Below, piece by piece: positions 46,058 through 56,038 of a DNA stretch of 64,000 bases. The notes under the pieces were generated by a model. The model saw only the letters and a program-made list of their open reading frames with translations. It was not told where the DNA came from and did no database searches. The translations under genes were made by a program, and so were the position numbers. The DNA is from Aedes albopictus (taxonomy: Eukaryota > Arthropoda > Insecta > Diptera > Culicidae). The stretch is taken from NCBI RefSeq assembly GCF_035046485.1, contig NC_085137.1, positions 40,603,155 to 40,667,154 of the forward strand, written 5' to 3'. Position 1 is the first letter of the stretch; each line of letters opens with the position of its first letter.

Positions 46058-46522
46058 TCCAGTTCCCCTACCTATTGACGTTAAATGAAAGAAAAATTCA
46101 TTCGATTGTTCATTTGGAGTAACTTAGCGCACCGTTTTGACGGATAGCGGTGCGATAACCACAGACAAACAGACATACTACTCAAATCGGAATCATCGCA
46201 CGATTTAACGGTCATTTCGAAAATATAGTGTGTTTCGGACTGTGCTCGCATGTGTCATGGTGGCGCTGCTGTGCCTCAATTTTGCAGAGAAATGAACGCG
46301 ACGCCGATCAATGTTTACATAAAATGACTCAATCATGAACCTTCATTCATGTTTTATGAATGGATGACGCCACCGGGGAGTCGTCACCTGCTAAATTGTT
46401 ACATCGAGCCGAGGGAAACAACACATGCAAATGAATGCTTCGGATTGAGCATTATAGAGGGTGCTAGTGAGATGCCGAACGATGTTATTGAAGCAATTTT
46501 CTTCTAAGTAATATGTCTGTTT

Positions 46523-46786
46523 ATCATAATTAACTTTAATTGGCTTTTTTCGGTGATATGAATACTACTCAAAGTAAGAGGGAGTAAGGAAAGTAATGAA
46601 AGAATACGATGGATAGATACGCAAGCGAGCGATAAGAGAAATTGAACAGAAATTGAAATTAACAGAGGGCCATTGTTGAGCAACACAATCACAACGACGA
46701 TCTTCTTGCCATGCGTTCTCGAGTTGAACGGCTAGGTAATAGTAGTTAGATGAATACGAAAAAAGCCTATTAAAGTTAATTATGAT
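46523..46786. mobile_element. Unclassified foldback inside copy 1
   Basis: Arms ATCATAATTAACTTTAAT at 46523 and the inverse ending at 46786 pair over about 30 bp. Original DNA between this and the second ATGTCTGTTT resumes at 48344-48370. I cannot define its target duplication beyond that 10-bp repeat. Confidence 0.6.
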
Positions 46787-47110
46787 AAAGTCACAGACAA
46801 ACAGACATACTACTCAAATCGAAATCATCGCACGATTTAACGGTCATTTTGAAAATAACGTGTGATTCGGACTGTGCTCGCATGTGTCATGGTGGCGCTG
46901 CTGTGCCTACATCACCTCTCAATTTTGGAGAGAAATGAACGCGACGCCGATCAATGTTTACATAAAATGACTCAATCATGAACCTTCATTCATATTTTAT
47001 GAATGGATGCCGCCACGGGGGAATGGTCACCTGCTAAATTTTTACATCGAGCCGAGGGAAACAACACCTGCAAATGAATGCTTCGGATTGAGCAATATAG
47101 AGGGTGCTAG

Positions 47111-47879
47111 CACAGACAAACAGACATACTACTTAGAAGAAAATTGCTTCAAAAACATCGTTTGGCATCTCACTAGCACCACAGACAAACAGACATACTA
47201 CTCAAATCGAAATCATCGCACGATTTAACGGTCATTTTGAAAATAACGTGTGGTTCGGACTGTGCTCGCATGTGTCATGGTGGCGCTGCTGTGCCTACAT
47301 CACCTCTCAATTTTGGAGAGAAATGAACGCGACGCCGATCAATGTTTACATAAAATGACTCAATCATGAACCTTCATTCATATTTTATGAATGGATGTCG
47401 CCACGGGGGAATGGTCACCTGCTAAATTTTTACATCGAGCCGAGGGAAACAACACCTGCAAATGAATGCTTCGGATTGAGCATTATAGAGGGTGCTAGTG
47501 AGATGCCAAACGATGTTTTTGAAGCAATTTTCTTCTAAGTAGTATGTCTGCTTGTCTGTGCTAGCACCCTCTATAATGCTCAATCCGAAGCATTCATTTG
47601 CAGGTGTTGTTTCCCTCGGCTCGATGTAAAAATTTAGCAGGTCACCACTCCCCCGTGGCGTCATCCATTCATAAAATATGAATGAAGGTTCATGATTGAG
47701 TCATTTTATGTAAACATTGATCGGCGTCGCGTTCATTTCTCTTCAACATTGAGAGGTGATGTAGGCACAGCAGCGCCACCATGACACATGCGAGCACAGT
47801 CCGAACCACACTTTATTTTCAAAATGATCGTTAAATCATGCGAAGATTTCGATTTGAGTAGTATGTCTGTTTGTCTGTG
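47111..47879 (-). mobile_element. CACAGAC MITE copy 4, inserted in copy 2 and hosting copy 3
   Basis: Inverted relative to copy 2, flanked by GTGCTAG (47104-47110 and 47880-47886). Length 769 = 381 + 388. Confidence 0.9.
47180..47560 (+). mobile_element. CACAGAC MITE copy 3, inserted in copy 4
   Basis: 381 bp, flanked by CTAGCAC (47173-47179 and 47561-47567), the same internal site of the element as the one hit by copy 4 in copy 2, seen from the other strand. Confidence 0.93.
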
Positions 47880-47933
47880 GTGCTAGTGAGATGCCAAACG
47901 ATGTTTTTGAAGCAATTTTCTTCTAAGTATTAT

Positions 47934-48314
47934 CACAGACAAACAGACATACTACTTAGAAGAAAATTGCTTCAAAAACATCGTTTGGCATCTCACTAGC
48001 ACCCTCTATAATGCTCAATCCGAAGCATTCATTTGCAGGTGTGGTTTCCCTCGGCTCGATATGAAAATTTAGCAGGTGACCACTCCCCCGTGGCGTCATC
48101 CATTCATAAAATATGAATGAAGGTTCATGATTGAGTAATTTTATGTAAACATTGATCGGCGTCGCGTTCATTTCTCTCCAAAATTGAGAGGTGATGTAGG
48201 CACAGCAGCGCCACCATGACACATGCGAGCACAGTCCGAACCACACGTTATTTTCAAAATGACCGTTAAATCGTGCGATGATTTCGATTTGAGTAGTATG
48301 TCTGTTTGTCTGTG
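47934..48314 (-). mobile_element. CACAGAC MITE copy 5, inserted in the end of copy 2
   Basis: 381 bp, flanked by GTATTAT (47927-47933 and 48315-48321), which lies in the right terminal repeat of copy 2. Confidence 0.92.
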
Positions 48315-48447
48315 GTATTATGTCTGTTTGTCTGTGATAAAGTCATGCGGTGATTAAACCTAGTAAAAATATGTCTGTTTGTCTGTGCGATAACTGCAAA
48401 TTTGTTGCACTTACCGGACTTGCAGTTAAAAAGCATTGCAGTTAAAC

Positions 48448-49216
48448 CACAGACAAACAGACATACTACTTAGAAGAAAATTGCTTCAAAAACATCGTTT
48501 GGCATCTCACTAGCACCCTCTGTCACAGACAAACAGACATACTACTCAAATCGAAATCTTCGCACGATTTAACGGTCATTTTGAAAATAAAGTGTGGTTC
48601 GGACTGTGCTCGCATGTGTCATGGTGGCGCTGCGGTGCCTACATCACCTCTCAGTTTTGAAGAGAAATGAACGCGACGCCGATCAATGTTTACATAAAAT
48701 GATTCAATCATGAACCTTCATTCATGTTTTATGAATGGATGACACCACGGGGGAGTCGTCACCTGCAAAATTGTTACATCGAGCCGAGGGAAACAACACC
48801 TGCAACTGAATGATTCGGATGCAGCATTATAGAGGGTGCTAGTGAGATACCAAACGATGTTTTTGAAGCAATTTTCTTCTAAGTAATGTGTCTGTTTATC
48901 TGTGCCTCTATAATGCTCAATCCGAAGCATTCATTTGCAGGTGTTGTTTCCCTCGGCTCGATGTAAACATTTAGCAGGTGACCACTCCCCCGTGGCGGCA
49001 TCCATTCATAAAATATGAATGAAGGTTCATGATTGAGTCATTTTATGTAAACATTGATCGGCGTCGCGTTCATTTCTCTCCAAAATTGAGAGGTGATGTA
49101 GGCACAGCAGCGCCACCATGACACATGCGAGCACAGTCCGAACCACACGTTATTTTCAAAATGACCGTTAAATCGTGCGATGATTTCGATTTGAGTAGTA
49201 TGTCTGTTTGTCTGTG
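48448..49216 (-). mobile_element. CACAGAC MITE copy 6, hosting copy 7
   Basis: Flanked by GTTAAAC (48441-48447 and 49217-49223). Length 769 = 381 + 388. The site lies in the host MITE. Confidence 0.92.
48524..48904 (+). mobile_element. CACAGAC MITE copy 7, inserted in copy 6
   Basis: 381 bp, flanked by CCTCTGT on the left and CCTCTAT on the right (one mismatch, presumably a later substitution). Confidence 0.9.
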
Positions 49217-49569
49217 GTTAAACGTGTTTAATTTAACCGTTTGCACCGACCGAACGTCTACTGTATCATGAATAGTTCATCCGTGAGTGAAGTGCTAAAA
49301 GTGTGAAGAGCAAGATTGCGTCAAAAGAGCTTAAATCGGGAGTAATTCGCGAATAGGGCTAACTAACAAAACAATAACAATGCGAAAACAACAACCGAAT
49401 TTTGCTAATCAAATTTCAATTCCTATTTAGAAGTAATACAGAATAATTCAACTTAAATAAGGTTAATTGATGCAGTTCTGACATAGTTTCTTGTTTTTCT
49501 GAGAACACTGCTCGAATTTGATATTTTTTGCACTAAAAATTGCATTTATTTAATTACGCCTGAATTGAT

Positions 49570-49800
49570 ACCTGAGAATGCTAATTTCGCCCAATACTAT
49601 GCGCCTCGAATCGATATCATTTTCAGAATCGCCTTTTACTTTTCGCCTTGTTTATGATTTTGACAGAATTTCGCCATTTGCTTTCGCCGTGTTTACGTTT
49701 TGATTTCAGTTTCGCCTTCTACTATCGCCGTGTTTACGTGTTGATTTCAGTTTCGCCTTTCACTTTCGTAAACAAAACACCAAACAAAACAAAGGAGTAG
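49570..49800. repeat. Three diverged tandem units of about 49-55 bp (TTTCGCC motif)
   Basis: Units combine TTTCGCCTTCTACT-like, CGCCGTGTTTACGT and TTTTGATTTCAG. The 49266-49569 DNA to the left is unassigned. Confidence 0.6.
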
Positions 49801-50051
49801 AAGGCGTAATTCTTGTTTTTGTTCGTTTGGAATAGAATAGAATAGAATTACGCCTTTCACTCAATCAGTGATTTTCAATAGTTAGAAAAGTGATATCCGG
49901 GAAACTTTGTGAGCATTTAGAAAACAAATCTAGCATCTTTTAGCTCCTGCAATTACTCAAATTGTGTACATTTTGTTGGTTACGGCTTTTTCGCTAATTA
50001 TTACGGAAATTTGAGTTCATTAGTAGGAACTACCAAGGTGTTAAGACTATG

Positions 50052-50292
50052 TATACCGCATTTAGTTCACCACTGGACTGCGAACTGCGACTTCATAAGT
50101 GCGAAAACGTAAATAAAAGTGCGCGATTGCATCAAATCAGGTTGATGTCTTCGGCGCACTATTTCTTCATTCTATGGTGAATAAGTGCTCTGAAGACACC
50201 GAGTTGATTTGATGCAATCGCGCACTTTTATTAGCGTTTTCGCACTCGTGAAAACTAGTGCGATAGTCCAGTGGTGAACTAAATGCGCTATA
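50052..50292. mobile_element. 241-bp palindromic MITE
   Basis: Arms starting TATACCGCATTTAGTTCACC and inverse, meeting near 50170, including GCGCGATTGCATCAAATCA. No coding frame. Confidence 0.85.
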
Positions 50293-50373
50293 TGTAAACA
50301 TTTATTTATTTACATCAGGCCTCTGACACGGCCTATATCAATGCATTGGAATCATGGTAGACAGGATGTCCTG

Positions 50374-50637
50374 CACGCTAAGGTCAGTTTACCTATTTTT
50401 CTAAAATATGGGTAAATTTTACTCAAATTTGCGTAAACTTTACGCAAATATGGGTAAATAAAACTCATATTTCGCAAAAGTGCACATTCGCATTTATGGG
50501 TAATATTTACCCATATTTGGGTTACAATTAGGTACACATTACCCATATTTGAGTCTTGTTTACCTATATTTGAGTATCATTTACGCATATTTGCGATTGT
50601 GCACTTTTTGGAAAAAAGGTAAACTGACCTTAGCGTG
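50374..50637. mobile_element. 264-bp MITE with CACGCTAAGGTCAGTTTACC ends
   Basis: Ends are a perfect inverted pair of about 20 bp. The interior repeats ATATGGGTAAAT-like and TTTACGCAAAT-like phrases in both orientations. Confidence 0.85.
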
Positions 50638-50994
50638 TGGGCGCTAATAAATAGCGCCCACTGTCAAATGCGAAAACATCAACATTTTTTTGTTTAACGT
50701 TTATTTTGGGTTGTTGATCAGTTTTTGGAATCATTTTTTTTTTTCACCTGTTATGATCACAAAACACGTCAAACTCGCTTTAATATTAATGTACGGTAAG
50801 AGGAGCATGCGATTAGTTGAATAAAGCAACCCAACAAACACGCATTGTGAATGTGATTTCGTGTATGGCTCACAACATCAAACAAAAACTGCGTTTGTTG
50901 ATTACACGCTCGTTTTAATTTGCACGAATATGAGTATAAGGCAGTTAGATGGTGACTACGATATATTTCATTCATGCCAGGGGCCTGATTTACA

Positions 50995-51259
50995 TACAGT
51001 AGACGTTCGGTCGGTGCAAACGGTTTAACTGCAATGCTTTTTAACTGCAAGTCCGGTAAGTGCAACAAATTTGCAGTTATCGCACCGCCAAACGTCAAAA
51101 TGGTGTGCCATGTTAGCCCTAATGAACAGTCGAATGAATTTTTTGTTCATTTTACGTCAACAAGCCGTCAATTGTTGACATTGTCAGGCGTTGCAGTTAT
51201 CGAATTTTCGTTCGCTAAGTGAAACGTAAACATGTTGCAGTTATCGAACGTCTACTGTA
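50995..51259. mobile_element. Compact 265-bp MITE (TACAGTAGACGTTCG ends)
   Basis: Uninterrupted relative, in reverse orientation, of the element spanning 45692-49265, with the same internal GTTATCGCACCG and GCAGTTAAA segments. It acts as the empty-site reference for the insertions there. Confidence 0.9.
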
Positions 51260-52475
51260 TTACGCGACCATAAAATGAAAAATTGGCATCCCGGGTCAAA
51301 TGCAGCAGAAACATAAAAAAAAGTTCATGATGCACCGAATGAACTTTTATCTGTCATTTTTCGCCGACAGCGCCCCAACACAACGGCACTGGCTGTCCGT
51401 CATCGTTCATCGTTCACCCAACGCAACGGACTGGGTGGCAGGCTTGATAATCCTCCTCGAAATCAAAAGAGTTTTGCAACATGCTCTAGAGCGGTGTTTT
51501 GCTTTTGCCTCGTCGCGAGGGAGCGAACGGACCCCAAACAGAGAGGAAATAAAAACTGAGCGAGGAAGAGGGGAACGAAAAATGAGCCGATGATTATTTC
51601 GGGTTTTTGAGTGCGATTTTTGCCTCGAGAGTCTTTCTTTGTATGGGAGTGGAACTCGCGAGAGCTTTTTGAGTGTGAGTGGACGTGAGACACACAACAA
51701 GCAATTATGAGTGTTGGACGAACTCCTCGCTGCGCGGCAAGCTCGCGCTCGCTGCTGTTGAGGATTGGCGTTGTGATTTCTGAGTTTTATTTTCACTCCT
51801 CAGAAAATCGCCGAAATCGCTTCCTCATTTTCTCGCGAGGGAGTTTCTGTCAAGCCTGCGTGGGTGGTCAGAGTCCGACTGAGGGGTGGTGGGTGGCTGT
51901 TATTTGCCGCTGACGATGCGCTATCATTCATACACAAGCACATAAGTAGCAGCAGCAGCAGCAGAGCTAGCACACGACACAACAATCGCATCGATTCGGG
52001 TTTCAGCCGCCGCCGTACATACCTAACCCGACGTCTCCACTAGACAGAAATGTCTTGCCATTTTGCTGGACAGATGTGTCATGACAGAAATGTTCTCTCG
52101 CTGTTTGCATGGAAAGCAGCGGTGTTGATCATTTCTGTTACGTTTTCTCTTTCTGGCAGCAAAATGGCAAGACATTTCTGTCTAGTGGAGACGTAGGGTA
52201 AATAAATACCTTTCAAGTTCACCGCATTCGTGCTTTCTCTTTGTGGCAAAGAAAACTTCACTTCACCGACCGCGGCCCCCCGTCCTTGCACCGACGCGAA
52301 ACTCTCCGAAACGTCATTTGACATCCCAAGCTTTGTGTCTTACACATTTCTATGAGTGTGTTCGTGTGAGCGGTGACGAGTTGAGCTGCGTTCTCAAAAC
52401 CGTTAGGCTCTGTTCAGTTTATGAAAACTTTTGTTCGGTTCGGTCGAAGTGCAAAAAGTTCCGCGGCTTCCTTTT
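51260..52475. other. GC-richer region with a short palindromic MITE; possible promoter zone
   Basis: Contains a (CAG)n run near 51950-51965, and a 172-bp palindrome at 52027-52198 (ACGTCTCCACTAGACAGAAA arms). An initiator-like TTCAGTTT at 52413-52420 is followed about 27 bases later by GGTCG, which resembles a downstream promoter element but one base off the usual spacing. Overlapping frames at 51400-51900 show no domain. It may be the 5' region of the gene whose exon is at 55499. Confidence 0.35.
52027..52198. mobile_element. 172-bp palindromic MITE
   Basis: Arms CCCGACGTCTCCACTAGACA and inverse GTCTCCAC complement at 52198 pair over about 45 bp including CTTGCCATTTTGCTG. Confidence 0.8.
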
Positions 52476-54202
52476 GTAATTTGTAATTTATTTAAGTAAG
52501 TACGATAGCCTGCTAGTTATAAAACTTTTGCTCAGGTCAAGGAACCGGAACCGGATATTGGAAAGCTAATTGGTAATTGGAATACAATTGACAACATGAA
52601 AAGAACGTCTGCTTTCACACGTCTACTTAGAGTTATTCAAAATTTTTCTTGAACGCTTGGTTGGTTGCTGTCTCAGGGCCAAAGGCAGCTGATTCCAGGC
52701 TGATGCTCCACCGATGAGGATACTTTTTCCGCTACACGTCGTATGGTGTGGTAAGACGAAGGTACGTGTTCGGTCGTTAATTCCTGGTTGAAGGTGCTGG
52801 AGAAGGTATGGTGGTAGCTCGCGATGATGGCCGCGTCGTAGAAAGCAGCAGACTCGAAGTCGGTAATTTTCCAGGAGATCCCTACCCAGAATCGTATGAC
52901 GAACCTCAGCAGTGGTGTCACGCCGGCGAAGGCTGTAAACGAATCGTACAGCTGCTTTGAAGCTCTGGTGTAGTTGTTGTTTCAGCGCTACCGATAACCC
53001 TGTATAGTATACCACGTCGCAGTACGTATACAGTGGAACGATGACCGCTTGGACCAGCTTTTTTCGTGTGGAGACCGACAGCACGCTTTGAAACCGGCGG
53101 AAGGTTCGTAGTGTGCCGTACACCTTTCTCACTACATCGTTGACTTGGTTCTTCCAGCTAAGGTTTTTATCCATAGTAAGCCCTAGGTTAGTGACGCTGT
53201 CCGAGAGCTGGATATGTTCCCCACAGAAGACGATGTTGTTTTGTGGGGCGACATTCCCATTCTTACAAAAAACGATTGCTTGTGTTTTTTTCGGGTTGGG
53301 TGTTAGCATGTTGCGTTGTGTCCAAGCTTCGATCGATCGTAGGTCTTGGTTGATGACGTCTATCAGTCTATCGACCTGACTGATAGGCCCAGACGTGTAA
53401 ATCTGGAGGTCGTCTGCATAAAGTTGATATTTGCACTTGAGAACATTTGGTAGGCTGTTAATGAACAAACTAAAAAGCAGTGCACTGAGACATGATCCTT
53501 GAGGGGTTCCATCTATCAGTTGTAGTTCTGTAGAACAATTGCCCGCGTGCTTGACAACCTGACTCCTTTGTGATAAAAACGACGAGATCAAATCACATGC
53601 CGCCGGAGAAAATCCAAACTCTTGTCTCAGTTTCCTCAGGATGATTCGGTGTTTCACGCAGTTAAGGAGAAACTTCAGCGAATACAAATATGGCTGCCAC
53701 AATGGCCGACTTGGACCCCTACTCACGTTTTCAAGAGCACCAATCTTAAAAATTCGTAAACAAATGTGATCGATTTGGAAAAGCTGCCTATTTTTGTAAG
53801 TGAGCAAAGCCAGGAAAAACAAGTACAGCTTGGTTCGATACTTCGTTCGTCAGATTTGTGCCTCTAAAGTTTATATGCAAAATTGCAATGGGATTTCTTG
53901 ATGTTTCACCTTAAAAGCCATCGAAAAATCAACCAGAACCATTACTGTGCAGTGTTGATTGTCCAGGTTATTGTAGATGTTATGACTCACCTCTGCAAGG
54001 GCGGTAGTGGTGCTGTAACCGCGTCGGTACCCCGATTGATGCGAAGCCATAAGGTGTGCATTGGGCTCGTTGAGATGGTGAGATATCTGATCCAGCAAGA
54101 TCTTTTCCAGGATCTTTGAAATCGATGGGAGGACGCTAATAGGTCGGAAGTCTTTAGGGGCTGTTGGATTTGATAACTTAGGGATCGGGGTAATGACTGC
54201 TT
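52476..54202 (-). mobile_element. Broken non-LTR retrotransposon (RT and 3' end)
   Basis: On the - strand, reverse transcriptase motifs run in order: ITPIPKLSNPTAPKDFRPIS (from about 54196), SGYRRGYSTTTALAEV and LVDFSMAF (54098-53871), an interruption, then VKHRIILRKL, GTPQGSCLSALLFSLFI, the active site LYADDLQIY, and a C-terminal domain to the stop at 52623. A short 3' UTR follows, ending near 52476 in TAAATAAATTACAAA. The order and motifs fit a Jockey-like LINE. The 5' part (endonuclease, ORF1) is missing and about 240 bp are inserted between DFSMAF and VKHR (roughly 53670-53910), so it is dead. Confidence 0.85.
52623..53822 (-). pseudogene. LINE reverse transcriptase, C-terminal part
   Basis: A 399-codon frame whose first 50 or so residues come from inserted DNA; genuine RT resumes at CVKHRIILRKL. 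It has PQGS and YADD motifs and ends KILNNSK. Partner fragment lies at 53871-54202 on the same strand. Confidence 0.85.
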
Positions 54203-54797
54203 TTTTTTTTAATAAAAATCAAAATATTTATTTATTGCGAGTGAGATTTGTGGATTTGTAAAGAGGATTCCGGTAGCTACGAGCCAACGAGAAGCAGCGT
54301 GAGTAACAAAAGTAGAGGTTATGTCGCCAAATTGGGAATTTTAACCGTAGTGTGCCCAGCAAAAAACACCCGCCGAGAAGAAGAAAAAACATCCGTCGAA
54401 TGCCGGCAGAGTACCCGGGTACCCACAAAATTGAAATGATCGTATAGGGTCTTGTACCAATTGGGCAGGTATACCTATTTTGGGCACTTGCCGCTATAAC
54501 TAAGTTAATTTAAAACCGATTGATTTGAAATTTTGTATAGAGTTATGCACGTACAGTATCTAGCTCTGTACAATTCTGTAGAATTCTCGTGATTTTAGGT
54601 GAGCCAGCAGCAATAATACGGTTATCAAGCACCTTATTGCCCCAGCAAAAAGTAGGTATCTTTTATATCTGACCTGTCTCGGACCACAAAAGCGGTTGAC
54701 TTCAAAATTCACCTCAACCTGTGGAACAATGTATTTGAAATAGTAACTTTATTAATGGTAGTTTACCCTGTTAATCAGGTCAAGGAAAGTGTAGTAT
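54203..54797. other. Intergenic DNA with a half MITE
   Basis: A T-run and AT-rich start, then unassigned DNA. At 54446-54560 the left half of the TAGGGTCTTGTACCA MITE (compare 25741-25957) is present without its right arm. Confidence 0.6.
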
Positions 54798-55010
54798 TAT
54801 AAATCCAGCTGGAACCCGGTATTTTCGACTAGCGGATAGTTGGATTTTTCTCCAAATCCATGCGTCGGACCTAACTTCGGAAGTGGTGTGCTGTATAAAG
54901 GAGCTGGTGTACTACACAGCGCACCACTTCCGACGATAGGTTCGACGCACGGATTTGGAGAAAAATCCAATTTAGCTAGTCGATAACTCCGATTTTCAAC
55001 TGGATTGATA
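54798..55010. mobile_element. 213-bp palindromic MITE (TATCAATCCAGC ends)
   Basis: Arms TATAAATCCAGCTGGAACCC and inverse; tip at about 54905. A sister copy is at 60613-60818. Confidence 0.88.
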
Positions 55011-55046
55011 ATATAACCTCAACAATGTGGATATCAGTATAGTCCA

Positions 55047-55167
55047 CTGCACGAATTTATGCTGGCCTGCTTATTCTCACAGGAAATTTGACGTTTGAGC
55101 GGTGCCGACACCGCCCAAACGTCAAATTTCGTGTGAGAGTAAGCAGGTCAGAATAAATTCGTGCAGT
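55047..55167. mobile_element. About 120-bp palindromic MITE
   Basis: ACTGCACGAATTTATGCTGG... and its inverse pair over about 52 bp with a very short loop around GGTGCCGACACC. Confidence 0.85.
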
Positions 55168-55498
55168 AATCCATAGTATGAGGACAGGTGTCCAACAATC
55201 CGGATTTTCCAAAACCTACGGTGATTGGACCGGTCCCAAATATTCTCCAGATAGACAATGAGTTTCTGAGTTGAATGAGCTAAAACATCTTAAAATCAAT
55301 GAAAAATTGAAGGAGATATAATCATTTCAATTTCGCCGACATTCCTCGTAATAAAAAATCACTAAAATACGAAATGGGATTTCACAAAACATAGCCTCTC
55401 TTTAGAAGGCCAATTTTGACTGGGTGCGATTGCCTCTAGATTGCATCAGCATTGTGTGAGATGGATTGAACAGATTGTTTTTTTTTTTATTGTTTCAG

Positions 55499-55788
55499 GA
55501 ACCACATTACTACAACGTGATAGGAGAAGCCAAGAAAGCTATTGCCATTGCCGACGTGATCGCTCGCAATCGGACTCGGGCTGAAATTTTATTTGAAAGA
55601 ACTCCGTTTTACTCATGGCTACACTATCGGGTGAAGGATCTGCTGCTTCAGGTGGCCCATCCGTCTTTCCGCAGCAGGAGGCGGACAATAAGAAGTACCG
55701 GGTCCGGTCGGAACTGGCGGCGATGGATTGCCTGAAGGTGGGCGAAACCCGGAGGTATTCGGGCGGACTGGAGGTTGACCAACAAAAG
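55499..55788 (+). CDS. 5' coding exon of an unrecognised gene (CDS 55615-55788)
   Basis: A T-rich tract and TTTCAG acceptor precede 55499, and donor AAG|GTAATT follows 55788. Within the exon ATG at 55615 opens 58 codons (MATLSGEGSAASGGPSVFPQ onward), with an in-frame TGA upstream at about 55591, so the start is well defined and the first 116 bases are 5' UTR. The exon ends in phase 0. The encoded stretch has ordinary composition (KYRVRSELAAMDCLKVGETR) and a Gly/Ser-rich beginning; I see no known domain. It stands apart from repeats on both sides. The remainder should lie to the right, beyond the window or gap. Confidence 0.65.
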
Positions 55789-56038
55789 GTAATTGTATTG
55801 GTAAACATTAACCATTAACTAATTGAAACAAGGAAACCATTAGTAACTTTATTGAAACGACAAAGAGGTTATGTTTTGTGAAAAGATGTTTCTCAAATTT
55901 TCTGCTCAAATATGTTTTTACCGGTGAACTTCCACCGGCCACCGGGAGACGATGGCTCATGTTCCACGTCATTTTTTTGGAAGATTCTGAACTAACCCCC
56001 CCACCCCCTCCAATGGTCTTACGTTTATACAAAACATT

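Larger units (their letters stand above)
46792..48336 (+). mobile_element. CACAGAC MITE copy 2, host of copies 4 and 5
   Basis: Flanked by ATAAAGT (46785-46791 and 48337-48343). Its 1,545 bp equals 381 plus copy 4 with duplication (776) plus copy 5 with duplication (388). Confidence 0.9.
46160..48387 (+). mobile_element. CACAGAC MITE copy 1, expanded by nested DNA
   Basis: Outer ends flanked by CGATAAC (46153-46159 and 48388-48394), exactly where the compact host MITE reads continuously. It has an 11-bp internal deletion near 46279. Its right terminal repeat is split at 46522, with ATGTCTGTTT present on both sides of the insert (46513-46522 and 48371-48380). Removing nested DNA leaves 370 bp, i.e. 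381 less 11. Confidence 0.88.
45692..49265. mobile_element. Host MITE (TACAGTAGACGTTCG ends) expanded by nested insertions
   Basis: The ends TACAGTAGACGTTCG and inverse match the compact 265-bp element at 50995-51259 (opposite orientation), but here they are 3,574 bp apart. Pieces of the compact sequence appear in order at 45692-45790, 46070-46159, 48388-48447 and 49217-49265, separated by insertions. TA at the tips suggests a TA duplication. Confidence 0.88.

Noticed and set aside
47007..48930. Family of 70-96 codon frames with CFGLS and ENCFKNIVWHL
   Set aside because: They are chance frames within the 381-bp MITE and its nested copies and change at each insertion junction.
51407..51796. 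129-codon Arg/Ser-rich frame
   Set aside because: No domain, overlapping frames on both strands, and composition typical of GC-richer non-coding DNA.
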